Below are positions 33,562 to 43,307 of a stretch of DNA of 64,000 nucleotides, piece after piece. Numbering within the stretch: the stretch's first letter is position 1; each line of letters begins with the position of its first letter. The DNA comes from an uncultured Lachnospiraceae bacterium (GTDB lineage Bacteria; Bacillota; Clostridia; Lachnospirales; Lachnospiraceae). The stretch is taken from the NCBI GenBank assembly GCA_910586205.1, contig CAJUGD010000013.1, positions 29,360 through 93,359 of the forward strand, given 5' to 3'. Below the pieces are notes generated by a model. It was not told the origin of the DNA and made no database searches. It saw only the letters and a list, made by a program, of their open reading frames with translations. The translations under genes were made by a program, and so were the position numbers.

Positions 33562-34652
33562 TGTCAGACAAGGTGATCGGCTTTATCGGCTTAGGGCTTA
33601 TCGGCGGCTCTATTGCCAAGGGCATAAAGCGTGCCTGCCCGGGCATACAGATCATGGCTTACATGAGAACCCGATCAAAGCTGGAGCAGGCCCAAAGGGA
33701 CGGCATTGTGGACGTGATTTTAGACGGCGTGGGAGAAGACTTAAGAGTATGTGACATGATCTTTTTGTGTACCCCCGTAGAATACAATGCACGCTACTTA
33801 TCCGAACTGCGCCCCTTTCTGAAAAACGGGGCTGTTGTGACAGATGTAGGCAGCACAAAGGCCAATATCCATCAGGCTGTCCGGGATCTTGGCATGGAGG
33901 AATGCTTTGTGGGAGGGCATCCCATGGCCGGTTCCGAGAAAACCGGTTATGAAAATGCCTCTGACCATCTTCTGGAAAATGCTTATTACGTGATTACCCC
34001 CACCCCCTTTTCCAGACAGGAGGATGTGGACGAGCTGGTAAAGCTTGCCAAGCTTATTGGGGCCATTCCCATTGTGCTGGATTTTGCCAGACATGACCAA
34101 ATCGTGGCAGCCATCAGCCATCTGCCCCATATTATTGCCTCCAGCCTGGTAAATCTCATCCAGGACCAGGATGATTCCGAGGAACAGATGAAACGGCTTG
34201 CAGCAGGAGGCTTTAAGGATATTACCCGGATCGCCTCCTCCTCCCCGGAGATGTGGGAACAGATCTGTATGACCAACACAGAACCTATCTGCGGGATTCT
34301 GCAGGCATACATTGATTCCCTGACCCAAATCCTGAACGATGTGCGCAGCCATGACAGCAAAGCCGTATTTGACCTGTTTGAACGCTCCCGCGCCTACCGG
34401 GGATCCATCCCTGACGGGCCAAAGGGCCCGGTACCGCCTGAGTATTCCTTTACGGTAGATATTGTGGATGAGCCAGGTTCCATCTCCACCTTGTCTGTAA
34501 TCCTAAGCGCCCGGGGAATCAATATCAAGAATATTGGAATCAACCACAACAGAGAACAGGGTGAAGGCGCCCTAAGAATCAGCTTTTATGAGGAAAAGGC
34601 CAGAAATGCAGCCTGGGAGCAGCTTCAAAAGTATAATTATACATTAAGCTGA
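33561..34652 (+). CDS. tyrA: Prephenate dehydrogenase with C-terminal ACT domain
   Basis: This enzyme oxidatively decarboxylates prephenate to 4-hydroxyphenylpyruvate for tyrosine synthesis. It has 363 residues. The NAD-binding motif GFIGLGLIGGSIAKGIK is at the N-terminus. The catalytic region has VGGHPMAGSEKTGYENA and the His of ISHLPHIIASSLV. An ACT domain fills the last 75 residues (FTVDIVDEPGSISTLSVI, INIKNIGINHN), which usually confers tyrosine feedback. It follows the DAHP synthase gene with a one-base overlap and precedes aroA by 71 bp. Confidence 0.96.
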   Translation: MSDKVIGFIGLGLIGGSIAKGIKRACPGIQIMAYMRTRSKLEQAQRDGIVDVILDGVGEDLRVCDMIFLCTPVEYNARYLSELRPFLKNGAVVTDVGSTKANIHQAVRDLGMEECFVGGHPMAGSEKTGYENASDHLLENAYYVITPTPFSRQEDVDELVKLAKLIGAIPIVLDFARHDQIVAAISHLPHIIASSLVNLIQDQDDSEEQMKRLAAGGFKDITRIASSSPEMWEQICMTNTEPICGILQAYIDSLTQILNDVRSHDSKAVFDLFERSRAYRGSIPDGPKGPVPPEYSFTVDIVDEPGSISTLSVILSARGINIKNIGINHNREQGEGALRISFYEEKARNAAWEQLQKYNYTLS

Positions 34653-34723
34653 CTGCCTGCAGAGTTTCACCAGATATAATGCAGACAGCAGACAACGAAT
34701 CGCGCATATCAGGAGGAAACCTT

Positions 34724-36004
34724 ATGAAATTCTACCCATGCCCGCGCCTTAGGGGGGAGATCACCATTCCCGGAGACAAATCCATCTCCCATCGGGCCGT
34801 TATGTTAGGCTCCATTGCCAAAGGAACCACCCGGATTCACAATTTTCTTCAGGGGGCTGACTGTCTTTCTACCATTTCCTGCTTTCGTCAGATGGGAATT
34901 GAGATTGAAAATAATGGTTCCTCTGTCTTAGTCCATGGCAAAGGGCTGCGGGGGCTAAAAAAGCCGGAGCAAATATTAGACTGCGGCAACAGCGGCACCA
35001 CCACCCGCCTGATCTCCGGGATTTTGGCTGCCCAGCCTTTTCCGAGTACTCTGACCGGGGACCAGTCCATACAAAAGCGTCCTATGAAGCGAATCATAGA
35101 CCCGCTTACCCAAATGGGCGCCCAAATCCGCAGCCTTCACGGCAATGGCTGTGCCCCCTTAGAGATCACCGGCTCTAAGCTTCACTCCATTCACTTCTCC
35201 TCCCCGGTAGCGTCTGCCCAGGTAAAATCCGCAGTCCTTTTAGCCGGACTTTACGGTGACGGGGAGACCAGTGTCACGGAGCCTTCTGTGTCCCGGAACC
35301 ACACGGAGCTGATGCTCAGCCGCTTTGGAGCCAATGTCCGCACAGAAGGCACTGCCGCCATCCTTCTTCCTGCCAAGGAGCTGTACGGCCAGGAAATCTT
35401 CGTGCCTGGTGATATATCCTCCGCAGCATTTTTTATCGCGGCAGGTCTGATTGTGCCGGACTCTGAGATCCTGATTCACAATGTGGGCATTAACCCTACC
35501 CGCAGCGGTATCCTAAAGGTCTGCAGGGACATGGGCGCAGATTTAACCCTGCTGGATGAAAATCAGGAATCAGGGGAACCGGCTGCTGATATTCTGGTCA
35601 AAAGCAGCACCCTTCATGGAACCGTCATTGAAGGCGCTCTGATCCCCACCCTGATCGACGAGCTTCCTGTCATTGCCGCCATGGCATGCTTTGCAGAAGG
35701 TCAAACCATTATCCGAGATGCCGCAGAGCTAAAGGTCAAGGAATCCAACCGGATCGAGGCCATGGTGCGCAGTCTTTCTGCCATGGGGGCAGACGTAAAA
35801 GAGACAGAAGACGGCATGGTAATCCACGGCAAAAGGCCCCTTCATGGAGCAAGGATTGACAGCCGGGCTGACCACAGAATTGCCATGACCTTTGCCGTGA
35901 TCTCCTGCTTAGCAGAAGGTGAGACGGAAATCACAGACGCAGAATGTGTCCGGATCTCCTACCCCGGGTTTTATGAGGATTTGCAGAGGCTTGGGGCCCG
36001 TTAA
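34724..36004 (+). CDS. aroA: EPSP synthase (3-phosphoshikimate 1-carboxyvinyltransferase)
   Basis: This enzyme transfers the enolpyruvyl group from phosphoenolpyruvate to shikimate 3-phosphate. It has 426 residues from the ATG at 34724, with AGGAGG 8 nt upstream; the longer frame from 34679 lacks a good site. Signatures are IPGDKSISHRAVMLG near the N-terminus, LDCGNSGTTTRLISG (PEP-binding loop), VASAQVKSAVLLAGL, the IDELPVIAAMAC region and KVKESNRIEAM, DHRIAMTFAV near the C-terminus. It is the last gene of the three-gene aromatic operon; the long palindrome beginning 14 nt after the stop may serve as terminator. Confidence 0.97.
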   Translation: MKFYPCPRLRGEITIPGDKSISHRAVMLGSIAKGTTRIHNFLQGADCLSTISCFRQMGIEIENNGSSVLVHGKGLRGLKKPEQILDCGNSGTTTRLISGILAAQPFPSTLTGDQSIQKRPMKRIIDPLTQMGAQIRSLHGNGCAPLEITGSKLHSIHFSSPVASAQVKSAVLLAGLYGDGETSVTEPSVSRNHTELMLSRFGANVRTEGTAAILLPAKELYGQEIFVPGDISSAAFFIAAGLIVPDSEILIHNVGINPTRSGILKVCRDMGADLTLLDENQESGEPAADILVKSSTLHGTVIEGALIPTLIDELPVIAAMACFAEGQTIIRDAAELKVKESNRIEAMVRSLSAMGADVKETEDGMVIHGKRPLHGARIDSRADHRIAMTFAVISCLAEGETEITDAECVRISYPGFYEDLQRLGAR

Positions 36005-36017
36005 ATCCATATCTCCA

Positions 36018-36117
36018 AGAGAATGCCGCAAAATGCTGTTTATGTACAATATATATGGAAACCTTCGTGGTTTCAATTCTATATCTTGTATATAACATCT
36101 GTTTTGCGGCATTCTCT
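36018..36117. repeat. 100-bp imperfect palindrome between convergent genes
   Basis: The arms begin and end with AGAGAATGCCGCAAAA and its exact complement, continue with imperfectly matched AT-rich stretches, and meet at GGAAACC-TTCG-TGGTTTC. The whole element fills the gap between the aroA stop and the stop of the restriction-modification gene. Its perfect outer 16 bp and long hairpin resemble a MITE or REP-like element as much as a bidirectional terminator. Confidence 0.75.
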
Positions 36118-38946
36118 CTATTCAATATTTCCGCTGTATGGAAGTGACTTGATAAAACACTCCATGTATTCCCAATCCGGAATCTTCTCTCCCCTTTCAT
36201 TATATACAAAAGGCAGCTTCAGCTCTGTTGACTCCATTGCGCCTCCATTCCATTTTCTGTCATAAATGTAATGCTGCTTCTGAAGCTGTATGATTGTGAT
36301 GATAAACATTGCTTTATATACATTCAAGTCAAATCTGGGCATCCATGCTTTCACATCATCAGAATTAAAAAATCCTCCCGCCTGAAAATACGCCTCTGCC
36401 ACACTTCCGTTATAATTTACAGTAATACACGGTCCATAGTAAACAGGATCTTCACTGATATATCCGGTAATTCCGTTATTGTATTTTGTAGCTCCTAAAA
36501 ATGGCGTCGGACCTGGCTTTTGATCTGATTTGGTCAATCTTACTCCTGGCTTCACATCAAACAGCCCTTCCTCCCCTCCCACTGAAAACTCATGCCAGCT
36601 CTCTGGATCATATGGCCTGAAGTTTACATTTTTTGGTGTATTCACCTGTTCGTAAAGCTTTTGAAAATCATCCTGATCAACATGCTCAAGAAACCAAGAT
36701 AAGTTTGTACAATCTTCATCCTCCAGCATCCCCCTCTCATCCATATATTTATATAATGCATATCTTTTCAGGGTATGCCGGAAATCCTGTTCCTTTAATG
36801 AAGAATAATCTGTTTCTGTATATGCTTCTGCCAATGCATCATCCGTCAGTTGAATTTCCTTCCATACATATCTTTTATTATCAGGCTTATGACCTGGCTT
36901 TAATTGTAAAAGCAGCTTTTTCTGTATCTGTTTCCAATTTCCGGTATCCTTTCTTCCATTATGAGGAACTATCTTAAAACCATCCTCTTTCCATAAACCA
37001 AAAAACACCGGATCTGACGGATTATGAGAAACATGCGCCTTAAAAACCATGATACATGTGCTTGTACCTACATGGCTGTCATAAAACAACCGGGGAGGCA
37101 TTGTAAGTACTGCAAGAAGCGTGTGGCTTTCCATTATTTTTTTCCGCAGCTTCATTCCTTTATTGCCGGCACAAGACATGGGAACAATCGCAATGCCAAT
37201 TCCGCCCTTTTTTAAATAATGCAGCATGGAAGCCACAAAATCTAATTCTGATTGACCTCTCTGTATAAGCAATTCTCTTTTTCTTTCATCTTCCATTGAT
37301 TCAGGAAGTAATGAAATATCATACCGCTTCTCATTTTCTTTTGCGTCATCCTTCAGAGCATACGGCGGATTCATAAAGCCAAAATCAATGTCATCAAATT
37401 TCTTTAAAGCATTGGCTAATGTAATCTTCGTATTAGACAAATAATATGTTTTTCCCCGTTCATCCTTTGAAAAATAAGAATCCCGGGTCAAAGAAGAACA
37501 GTTAAACAAATTTGACTTTCCATCCCCATGAAAGCGCATATTTGCATATGCCAGAGCAAACATACTGTCATCGGATTCTACCCCAATCAAGCTGTTCTTA
37601 CGTGCAAATTCACATCTTTCTTCTTTCTTTTCATTGCTTAAAGCTTCTAAGCCTATATTAAATTTAATTCTCTCCAGCGCAGAGATTAAAAAAGCCCCTG
37701 TTCCTGTACAAATATCCAAAATCTTTGTCTTTTCAGTAAGCTTTGTTTTTCCAAAATGCTCGGCAAGATCACAAAATAATGTGGTGATATGCTTGGGAGT
37801 TAACACTATTCCCTTTTCTTTTGCATTTCCCTTTGTATAGCGAAGAAAAGTTGTATAAAATTCTCCCATGATATCAATGCCCTTATAATGCTCCAATATA
37901 ACTATTACATTCTGATACAAAGAATAAATACACACGGATAAGAAGGTTTTTCCCTCATTAAAAAACCGATTCATCCCCTGAGGAAAATACGATAATTCTG
38001 TCTTATTCAGCAAAGTGTCATAAAACTTGTTTAACGAATTTCTTTTCCCCAAGGGAATTTCATCTATATCCCAAATCCCTTCTATGTAATCATCATCCCC
38101 TATATGGCCTTTTCCGTATAGGGCCTCTTTCAAAAGCCGTCTTGCCGATTTTTCCAGAAGATCGTCTTGTATCATATTCACTTTTGAAGCTTTCTTATCT
38201 TCTACCGCCTTTTTTGTATATCGGTATAGTTCAGAGCTTTTGTTTGTCAGGCCCAAAAGAATAGCAGAAATAAACCCTGCCTTAGAATTATCTTCAATAC
38301 CGTTTGCCCGAAGGAAATTTGCACATTGCAATGTATATGCCCGCAGTCTTCTTGTAATATCTTCTCTAGTCTCTGCAAACCGGTTTAATGCTATATCAAT
38401 GTCCTTTTCATAATCTTCTATGGAAACCAGTCCATCCTGATAGCCCTTGTCCTCTAATAATATAACGTCTTTATCCTCGCATCCCTTTGGCACAATAAAG
38501 GATGTAATTCTAAAATCGATCTCATTCTGTCCGGAAATGCCAATGGCAATCACATCAAATTTATCTTTTAAAAATGATGCATACCACAGAGCTCCGTCAA
38601 CCGCATACTTTTGAGTCTCCGCAGAGTTTCCGTACCCTTTCCCTATATAGTCCAAAGCATCATCAAATCTGTTTTGATCCTTTGTCTCTGGTTTGCATTC
38701 AATCACTGCAATACAACCAGAGTCTTCCTTCACAATCGTAAAATCCGGTATTCCTTTTTCTGCATAAGATTGTTTCTTGGAAGCCTTTTGAAAACAATTT
38801 ATCAGCCATTCATCTTTTGTTCCTTTATAGCTCTCCTCTGCATACCATATAACACCATCCTGCATTTTATTCTGTGAGTCCGGATACCCGCTGATACTCT
38901 TTATTTTGTCTCTAACCAGTCCCTTTGTTGTTGCTTCTGATACCAT
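36118..38946 (-). CDS. Type IIG-like restriction-modification enzyme (nuclease, N6-adenine methylase, specificity domain in one chain)
   Basis: The protein has 942 residues from the ATG at 38946 (GGGAGGTG 7-8 nt upstream; an in-frame ATG 11 codons earlier has no site). An N-terminal PD-(D/E)xK nuclease is visible: GIPDFTIV then IAVIECKPE (residues about 66-87). A helical connector leads to an N6-adenine methyltransferase core, with SAM motif DICTGTGAFL (about 410) and catalytic FMNPPYAL (about 522), followed by VPMSCAGNKGMKLRKKIM typical of HsdM-like enzymes. The C-terminal 190 residues look like one target-recognition domain (FLGATKYNNGITGYI; VYYGPCITVNYNGSVAEA). One protein would therefore cut, methylate and recognise DNA. 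No separate R, M or S genes flank it. The target sequence cannot be read from here. Confidence 0.85.
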   Translation of the reverse strand: MVSEATTKGLVRDKIKSISGYPDSQNKMQDGVIWYAEESYKGTKDEWLINCFQKASKKQSYAEKGIPDFTIVKEDSGCIAVIECKPETKDQNRFDDALDYIGKGYGNSAETQKYAVDGALWYASFLKDKFDVIAIGISGQNEIDFRITSFIVPKGCEDKDVILLEDKGYQDGLVSIEDYEKDIDIALNRFAETREDITRRLRAYTLQCANFLRANGIEDNSKAGFISAILLGLTNKSSELYRYTKKAVEDKKASKVNMIQDDLLEKSARRLLKEALYGKGHIGDDDYIEGIWDIDEIPLGKRNSLNKFYDTLLNKTELSYFPQGMNRFFNEGKTFLSVCIYSLYQNVIVILEHYKGIDIMGEFYTTFLRYTKGNAKEKGIVLTPKHITTLFCDLAEHFGKTKLTEKTKILDICTGTGAFLISALERIKFNIGLEALSNEKKEERCEFARKNSLIGVESDDSMFALAYANMRFHGDGKSNLFNCSSLTRDSYFSKDERGKTYYLSNTKITLANALKKFDDIDFGFMNPPYALKDDAKENEKRYDISLLPESMEDERKRELLIQRGQSELDFVASMLHYLKKGGIGIAIVPMSCAGNKGMKLRKKIMESHTLLAVLTMPPRLFYDSHVGTSTCIMVFKAHVSHNPSDPVFFGLWKEDGFKIVPHNGRKDTGNWKQIQKKLLLQLKPGHKPDNKRYVWKEIQLTDDALAEAYTETDYSSLKEQDFRHTLKRYALYKYMDERGMLEDEDCTNLSWFLEHVDQDDFQKLYEQVNTPKNVNFRPYDPESWHEFSVGGEEGLFDVKPGVRLTKSDQKPGPTPFLGATKYNNGITGYISEDPVYYGPCITVNYNGSVAEAYFQAGGFFNSDDVKAWMPRFDLNVYKAMFIITIIQLQKQHYIYDRKWNGGAMESTELKLPFVYNERGEKIPDWEYMECFIKSLPYSGNIE

Positions 38947-39222
38947 AGCTGCACCTCCCATCCCAAAAACAAAAAACAACCGCTTTTATACTTACCATAA
39001 TACAAAAAACAGGCACATTATACAAGCATCATCGCAAAAAATACGTCGAACGCTTTTCTTACATTTTCTTTAATCCCGTTCCCTTTTTCGGGGAAATCCG
39101 CTATAATGTTCTCAAATATGGCAAATTTCTTTCATATTTTTCAGAGTATACCGTTAACGGATATTCTCTAAAAATCACATTAAGATTACATTAAAAATAC
39201 CACAACAGGAGTATATTTTATT

Positions 39223-40917
39223 ATGAACACACACTGCAAACCCCTAAAATTTCTGACCTTCCTTTTCTTCTGTGCCTCTATTCCCGCCTTTCTGTCTCCT
39301 CCTGCCCACGCTTCCCAGGAAATATCTTCCGAAAGCGCCCAGGAAGCCGCGGATCAGGTTTCTGAATCTGCAGACAGCAGCAATAGCGCCGAGGAGACTG
39401 CTGCCGGTTTAAACGGCAATTCCTCCTCTGACGGCACAGACACTGCCCGCACCCCTGTGTTGTGGGTTATCGGAGATTCTACTGCTGCAGAATTTAATGA
39501 CACTGCCTACTATTATCCCCGCTATGGCTGGGGAACCCAGCTTTACAGATATTTTCAGGGTGTGACCATAGAGAACTTAGCCGTATCCGGCACCAGCACT
39601 CAAAGCTATCTCCAGACTGACCAGTATCAACAGCTCCTTCAAAAAATGCAGGCCGGGGACTTTCTGCTGATTGGCTTTGGACACAATGATGAGAGGCCGG
39701 AAAACCTGCGCTACACCAACCCCAACACTTCCATCTCCACCCCTGGATCCATTCAGCACTACCTGTACGAATACTATATCCGTCCGGCACAGGAAGCCGG
39801 AGTATCCCCCGTATTGTGCACTCCCATTGTCCGCCGGGACTTAGGGAACAATTATACCGGGGCAAGCGGCCACATCACCACCTCCCAGGGCACGGTCCAG
39901 GGAACCTTTGAAGGCGGCGACTATGCCAAAGCCATCCAGAAAGCAGGCGTGGCCAAAAGTGTCCCTGTGTTGGATCTGACCAAACGCACCAGGGAAATCT
40001 ACAAGCAGCTCGGCGCTCAAGGGGTAAAGAACCGCCACGCCTACAGTTCTTCCCGGGAAGCCAGTATAGACAATACCCACACCAACCTTTACGGCGCTGC
40101 CTGCAATGCGTGGCTGATTGCAGATGAGCTTTCAAAGACCACCAGCCCCTTGAAAAACTATCTGGCTGAAGACTTAAGCCAGCCGGATCCATCCATTCTC
40201 ACCGTAAATCCGCTTTATCAGGAACGTTCCTTTAACCGCCCTGTATCAGAAAGCGCTCAGTGGACCACTGTGGGGGACTGGAAAGGCACTGTGTTCGGGG
40301 ACATTGATGCTTATGAGTATCTGAACAATGTTTACTTTAATCTGTCTCCCTACGGCGACGGGGTGCTTTGGATAAAGGCCGGACGATTTAAAGAAAATAA
40401 CAATGCCTCTGCTGAGACAAGAGTAGGCAAAATCTCCGCCAGCACAGACGGCATTGCCATGTACTATCAAGCCATTCCCGCTGACCGGAATTTTGTCCTG
40501 TCAGCAGATGTAACCATCTATCACTTAGACCCCAACAACCAGGCATCCTTTGGCCTGATGGTCCGGGATGACATTTACTTAGACACTGTTACCAGCGACA
40601 CTTTAGGAGACTATGTTGCTGCCGGCCCCTTAATGTTAGGCTCTGACGAGCCATGGAACTGCTTTGCCAGAAAAAGCGGTGTCCTGATCTCCGGCGGCAT
40701 TGCTGACCATACCTATAAGCCCAGTGAAACCCTGCACGTGGAAATCCGCAAATCTTCCGACGGTTATACCTGCACCTTTGGGGACAATTCCCCGGTATCT
40801 GCCGGTTTTGATTTCCCGCTGACCGCCATTGATTCAGAATATGTGTACGCAGGCATGTTTGCCGCCAGAAGCGCTGACGTTACATTCCAAAATATCAGCC
40901 TTCAGTTTACAGACTAA
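39223..40917 (+). CDS. Secreted SGNH/GDSL esterase (rhamnogalacturonan acetylesterase-like) with C-terminal beta domain
   Basis: The protein has 564 residues. A signal peptide occupies residues 1-30 (basic MNTHCKPLK, hydrophobic core, PAHASQE cleavage region), then a Ser/Glu/Ala-rich linker to about residue 72. The SGNH hydrolase domain (about 75-310) has block I VIGDSTAAEF with the nucleophile Ser, GFGHNDERP (block III, Asn) and DNTHTNLYGA (block V Asp-His pair). This is the CE12-type pattern that removes acetyl groups from pectic or other polysaccharides. The last 215 residues form a beta-sandwich-like module (SADVTIYHLDPNNQASFGLM, YVYAGMFAARSADVTF), perhaps carbohydrate-binding. No cell-wall anchor is visible. 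It is monocistronic with AGGAG upstream. Confidence 0.85.
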   Translation: MNTHCKPLKFLTFLFFCASIPAFLSPPAHASQEISSESAQEAADQVSESADSSNSAEETAAGLNGNSSSDGTDTARTPVLWVIGDSTAAEFNDTAYYYPRYGWGTQLYRYFQGVTIENLAVSGTSTQSYLQTDQYQQLLQKMQAGDFLLIGFGHNDERPENLRYTNPNTSISTPGSIQHYLYEYYIRPAQEAGVSPVLCTPIVRRDLGNNYTGASGHITTSQGTVQGTFEGGDYAKAIQKAGVAKSVPVLDLTKRTREIYKQLGAQGVKNRHAYSSSREASIDNTHTNLYGAACNAWLIADELSKTTSPLKNYLAEDLSQPDPSILTVNPLYQERSFNRPVSESAQWTTVGDWKGTVFGDIDAYEYLNNVYFNLSPYGDGVLWIKAGRFKENNNASAETRVGKISASTDGIAMYYQAIPADRNFVLSADVTIYHLDPNNQASFGLMVRDDIYLDTVTSDTLGDYVAAGPLMLGSDEPWNCFARKSGVLISGGIADHTYKPSETLHVEIRKSSDGYTCTFGDNSPVSAGFDFPLTAIDSEYVYAGMFAARSADVTFQNISLQFTD

Positions 40918-41046
40918 TGCAATCATTAGCATAATATTCTGCTTCTTTCAAGATGAATCTAAAAATATCTGTAAACAATTTATTAAGATTTGTATATAAA
41001 ATGCCGATCATACCAACAAGAAAATAGAATCCGGACAAATAGATGC

Positions 41047-41088
41047 AGAACCGATAACACGCAGATTTGAACTGCTGTTATCGGTTCT
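41047..41088 (+). terminator. Intrinsic terminator downstream of esterase gene
   Basis: AGAACCGATAACA and TGTTATCGGTTCT form a long stem, extended inside by GCAG/CTGC and followed by TTTT. With the hairpin at 41228 it accounts for the recognisable content of the 354-bp gap 40918-41271; nothing else was recognised there. Confidence 0.8.
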
Positions 41089-41220
41089 TTTCTGGGCTTA
41101 GAAATATTGCAGGTAATATGAATCCTTTTTTCATATATTGTGTTAATATCTTAATGCTTTTTATCATTAAATCTTTGATTCTGTAATCCGCAAACTCTCT
41201 AAGGGTCCAAATTCACCATA

Positions 41221-41251
41221 AAAAATCGGCACTCTCTTTCAAGATGTGCCG
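41221..41251 (-). terminator. Terminator of the polysaccharide operon
   Basis: On the minus strand CGGCAC and GTGCCG pair around a 13-nt loop and are followed by ATTTTTTA. The hairpin begins 21 nt after the stop of the last gene of the minus-strand glycan operon. Confidence 0.75.
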
Positions 41252-41271
41252 TTTCTTCAATAAAAACTATG

Positions 41272-41982
41272 TCAAGATACCCCTGTTCCTCTTTCCACAA
41301 TCTCCTGAAACCTTTCCAAATCCCCTGCCGTCGTAATCTTAAAATTCCCCTCATCCCCAGGGATCATAACAATATCCATTCCATCCAAAACCGCCGGCTC
41401 CGTAGAACCATTGATCTTATAAATTTCCTCCGGCAAAAGCTTTCTATTGGCCTCATAATACCTTCCGATCCGAAACACTTCCGGGGCCTGCCCCGCATAT
41501 ACCATGCTGCGATCCAGCAAAGATGCAACACTCTTTCCATGGTCACGGCTTACATACACGGTATCCTTCATAGGCAGCGCCGGCATCAGCCCGTCATGCC
41601 CGTCCGCTGCCTTTAGGCAATCAGAGATCTGTCCGGAAGATAGCAGGGGCCTTGCCGCATCATGAATCAATACATATCCGTGGTCCCCTGCATATTTCCG
41701 GATATCTTCCAATCCATGAAAAATAGAAAGCTGCCGGTTTTTCCCCGGAACGGAAAATCCCTTAAATTTCCCTTTTCTGTCCGACTTTTCCAGTACCTTT
41801 CCAATCAGATCATGCCAGGATTTATCCGCCACAATATGCAGTGCGTCAATCTGCTCATGGGCTGACAGTACTGAAATACAATACCCTATAACCGGCCTGC
41901 CTCCTGCTTCTATGTATTGTTTCGGAATATCCGATCCCAGCCTGGTTCCGGTTCCTCCGGATAAGATTAACGCCACATTCAT
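41272..41982 (-). CDS. IspD/TarI-like cytidylyltransferase
   Basis: The protein has 236 residues from the second in-frame Met (41982), which has AGGGG at a workable distance. The nucleotidyltransferase signature ALILSGGTGTRLGSDIPKQY, the VLIHDAARPL motif and the late FKITTAGDLERFQEI segment match the IspD family, which activates methylerythritol phosphate, ribitol phosphate or similar polyols with CTP. In this position, last in a glycan operon, a CDP-activated sugar or polyol for the polymer is likely, but a housekeeping IspD role cannot be excluded. No reductase partner of the TarJ kind is visible. It follows manC with stop and start interleaved. Confidence 0.85.
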   Translation of the reverse strand: MNVALILSGGTGTRLGSDIPKQYIEAGGRPVIGYCISVLSAHEQIDALHIVADKSWHDLIGKVLEKSDRKGKFKGFSVPGKNRQLSIFHGLEDIRKYAGDHGYVLIHDAARPLLSSGQISDCLKAADGHDGLMPALPMKDTVYVSRDHGKSVASLLDRSMVYAGQAPEVFRIGRYYEANRKLLPEEIYKINGSTEPAVLDGMDIVMIPGDEGNFKITTAGDLERFQEIVERGTGVS

Positions 41983-41987
41983 ATGTC

Positions 41988-43307
41988 TCATACCCCTTCA
42001 AGCTCATGCTTCTTTTTGTCACGAACCGAAATCTCCCTTCCCAACTGCACCTCAATCAGCTCCACACCTGTATCTGCAATGATCGTATGGCGGTCTCCTG
42101 CCCGCAAAAAGGTCACGTCTCCTGTTTTCACAGGCTTCCTTTTTCCATTGATAACTGTATATCCTCTGCCGCTTATGACAGTCCAAACCTCGTCACGAAA
42201 TTCATGGCTGTGATAGTTCATAGAATGTCCCGGGTTCAGCGTTACCTTAATGGTCAGGCTCTCCTCCTCCACATCAATCACCTTAAAGCTGCCCCAGGAT
42301 TTTTCTGCAAACCGTATCTGCCGATGCATATCCTCCACAAAAGGCTTCATATAAGAGCTTTGTTCCCTGTCAGACACCAGGATCCCCTCCACCGAAGCAC
42401 TGATAATCACGTCACGAAGCCCCATTGCAAGAACCGGCATATCCAGTTCATTTAAAATATAAACATTCTCGCAGGTGTCATCCATCCGTCCGTCACCGAT
42501 GACTACTTCATCCATAGCTTCAGTCAAAGTATTCCAAGTTCCAAGATCCTTCCAAGTCCCTCCGAAACGCATAACCTGAATGGAATCTTCCTTCTCTGCT
42601 ATCGCACAGTCAAATGATATTTTCGGTAATTTGGCATAGTTTTCAAGCAAAGTCTGATAGTCACAATACCCCAGCTTTTTCCTAACCTGTTCAATAAGAT
42701 ACGACAGGCGGAACACAAACACTCCGCTGTTCCACAAGGCGCCCTGTTCCATATACTGCTTTGCTGTCTCTAAATCCGGCTTTTCTTTAAAAGCCAAAAC
42801 CTTTGAAATTCTATCCTTCTTTTCCGGGATCATATACCCATATTTTTCACTTGGATAAGCAGGTTCAATTCCCATCAAAACAAGCCTGGCCTCCCCCTTT
42901 TCGGCCTGCTCCGCCAGCATTTTCAGCGCCTCAAAATAATCCCGCTCCACATAAGGATCTACCGGACAGACTACTGCAAATTCCTCCTCGGAAATCCCTT
43001 TTACATCAACCAGATACGCCCCAGCCAACGCGATTGCAGGAAACGTGTCTCTGCTGCAAGGCTCTATTGCCAGATCTGCCTTATCTCCAATCTGGTTGCG
43101 GATTGCCGATACCTGAGCCCGGTTGGTGGCAATGGTAATATCCACTTCAAAGTCCAAAGACCTTAGCTGTCTGTATACTCGCTGCAGCATGGACTCATAG
43201 CTTCCGTCTGATCTTTTAAATATTTTGATAAACTGTTTTGACCTTATGCCATTTGACAAAGGCCACAGCCGTTTCCCTGAACCGCCGGAAAGTAAAAGAA
43301 TGTTCAT
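41988..43307 (-). CDS. manC: Mannose-1-phosphate guanylyltransferase with C-terminal cupin (ManC type)
   Basis: This enzyme makes GDP-mannose from mannose 1-phosphate. It has 439 residues. The nucleotidyltransferase domain begins LLLSGGSGKRLWPLSNGIRS and contains YGYMIPEK and FKEKPDLETAKQYM. A cupin domain (about 340-430) holds WGSFKVIDV, LNPGHSMNYHSHEFRDEVW and GDRHTII, typical of bifunctional type II phosphomannose isomerase/GDP-mannose pyrophosphorylases. It overlaps fcl by 4 nt. Together with gmd and fcl it supplies GDP-L-fucose. Confidence 0.95.
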   Translation of the reverse strand: MNILLLSGGSGKRLWPLSNGIRSKQFIKIFKRSDGSYESMLQRVYRQLRSLDFEVDITIATNRAQVSAIRNQIGDKADLAIEPCSRDTFPAIALAGAYLVDVKGISEEEFAVVCPVDPYVERDYFEALKMLAEQAEKGEARLVLMGIEPAYPSEKYGYMIPEKKDRISKVLAFKEKPDLETAKQYMEQGALWNSGVFVFRLSYLIEQVRKKLGYCDYQTLLENYAKLPKISFDCAIAEKEDSIQVMRFGGTWKDLGTWNTLTEAMDEVVIGDGRMDDTCENVYILNELDMPVLAMGLRDVIISASVEGILVSDREQSSYMKPFVEDMHRQIRFAEKSWGSFKVIDVEEESLTIKVTLNPGHSMNYHSHEFRDEVWTVISGRGYTVINGKRKPVKTGDVTFLRAGDRHTIIADTGVELIEVQLGREISVRDKKKHELEGV

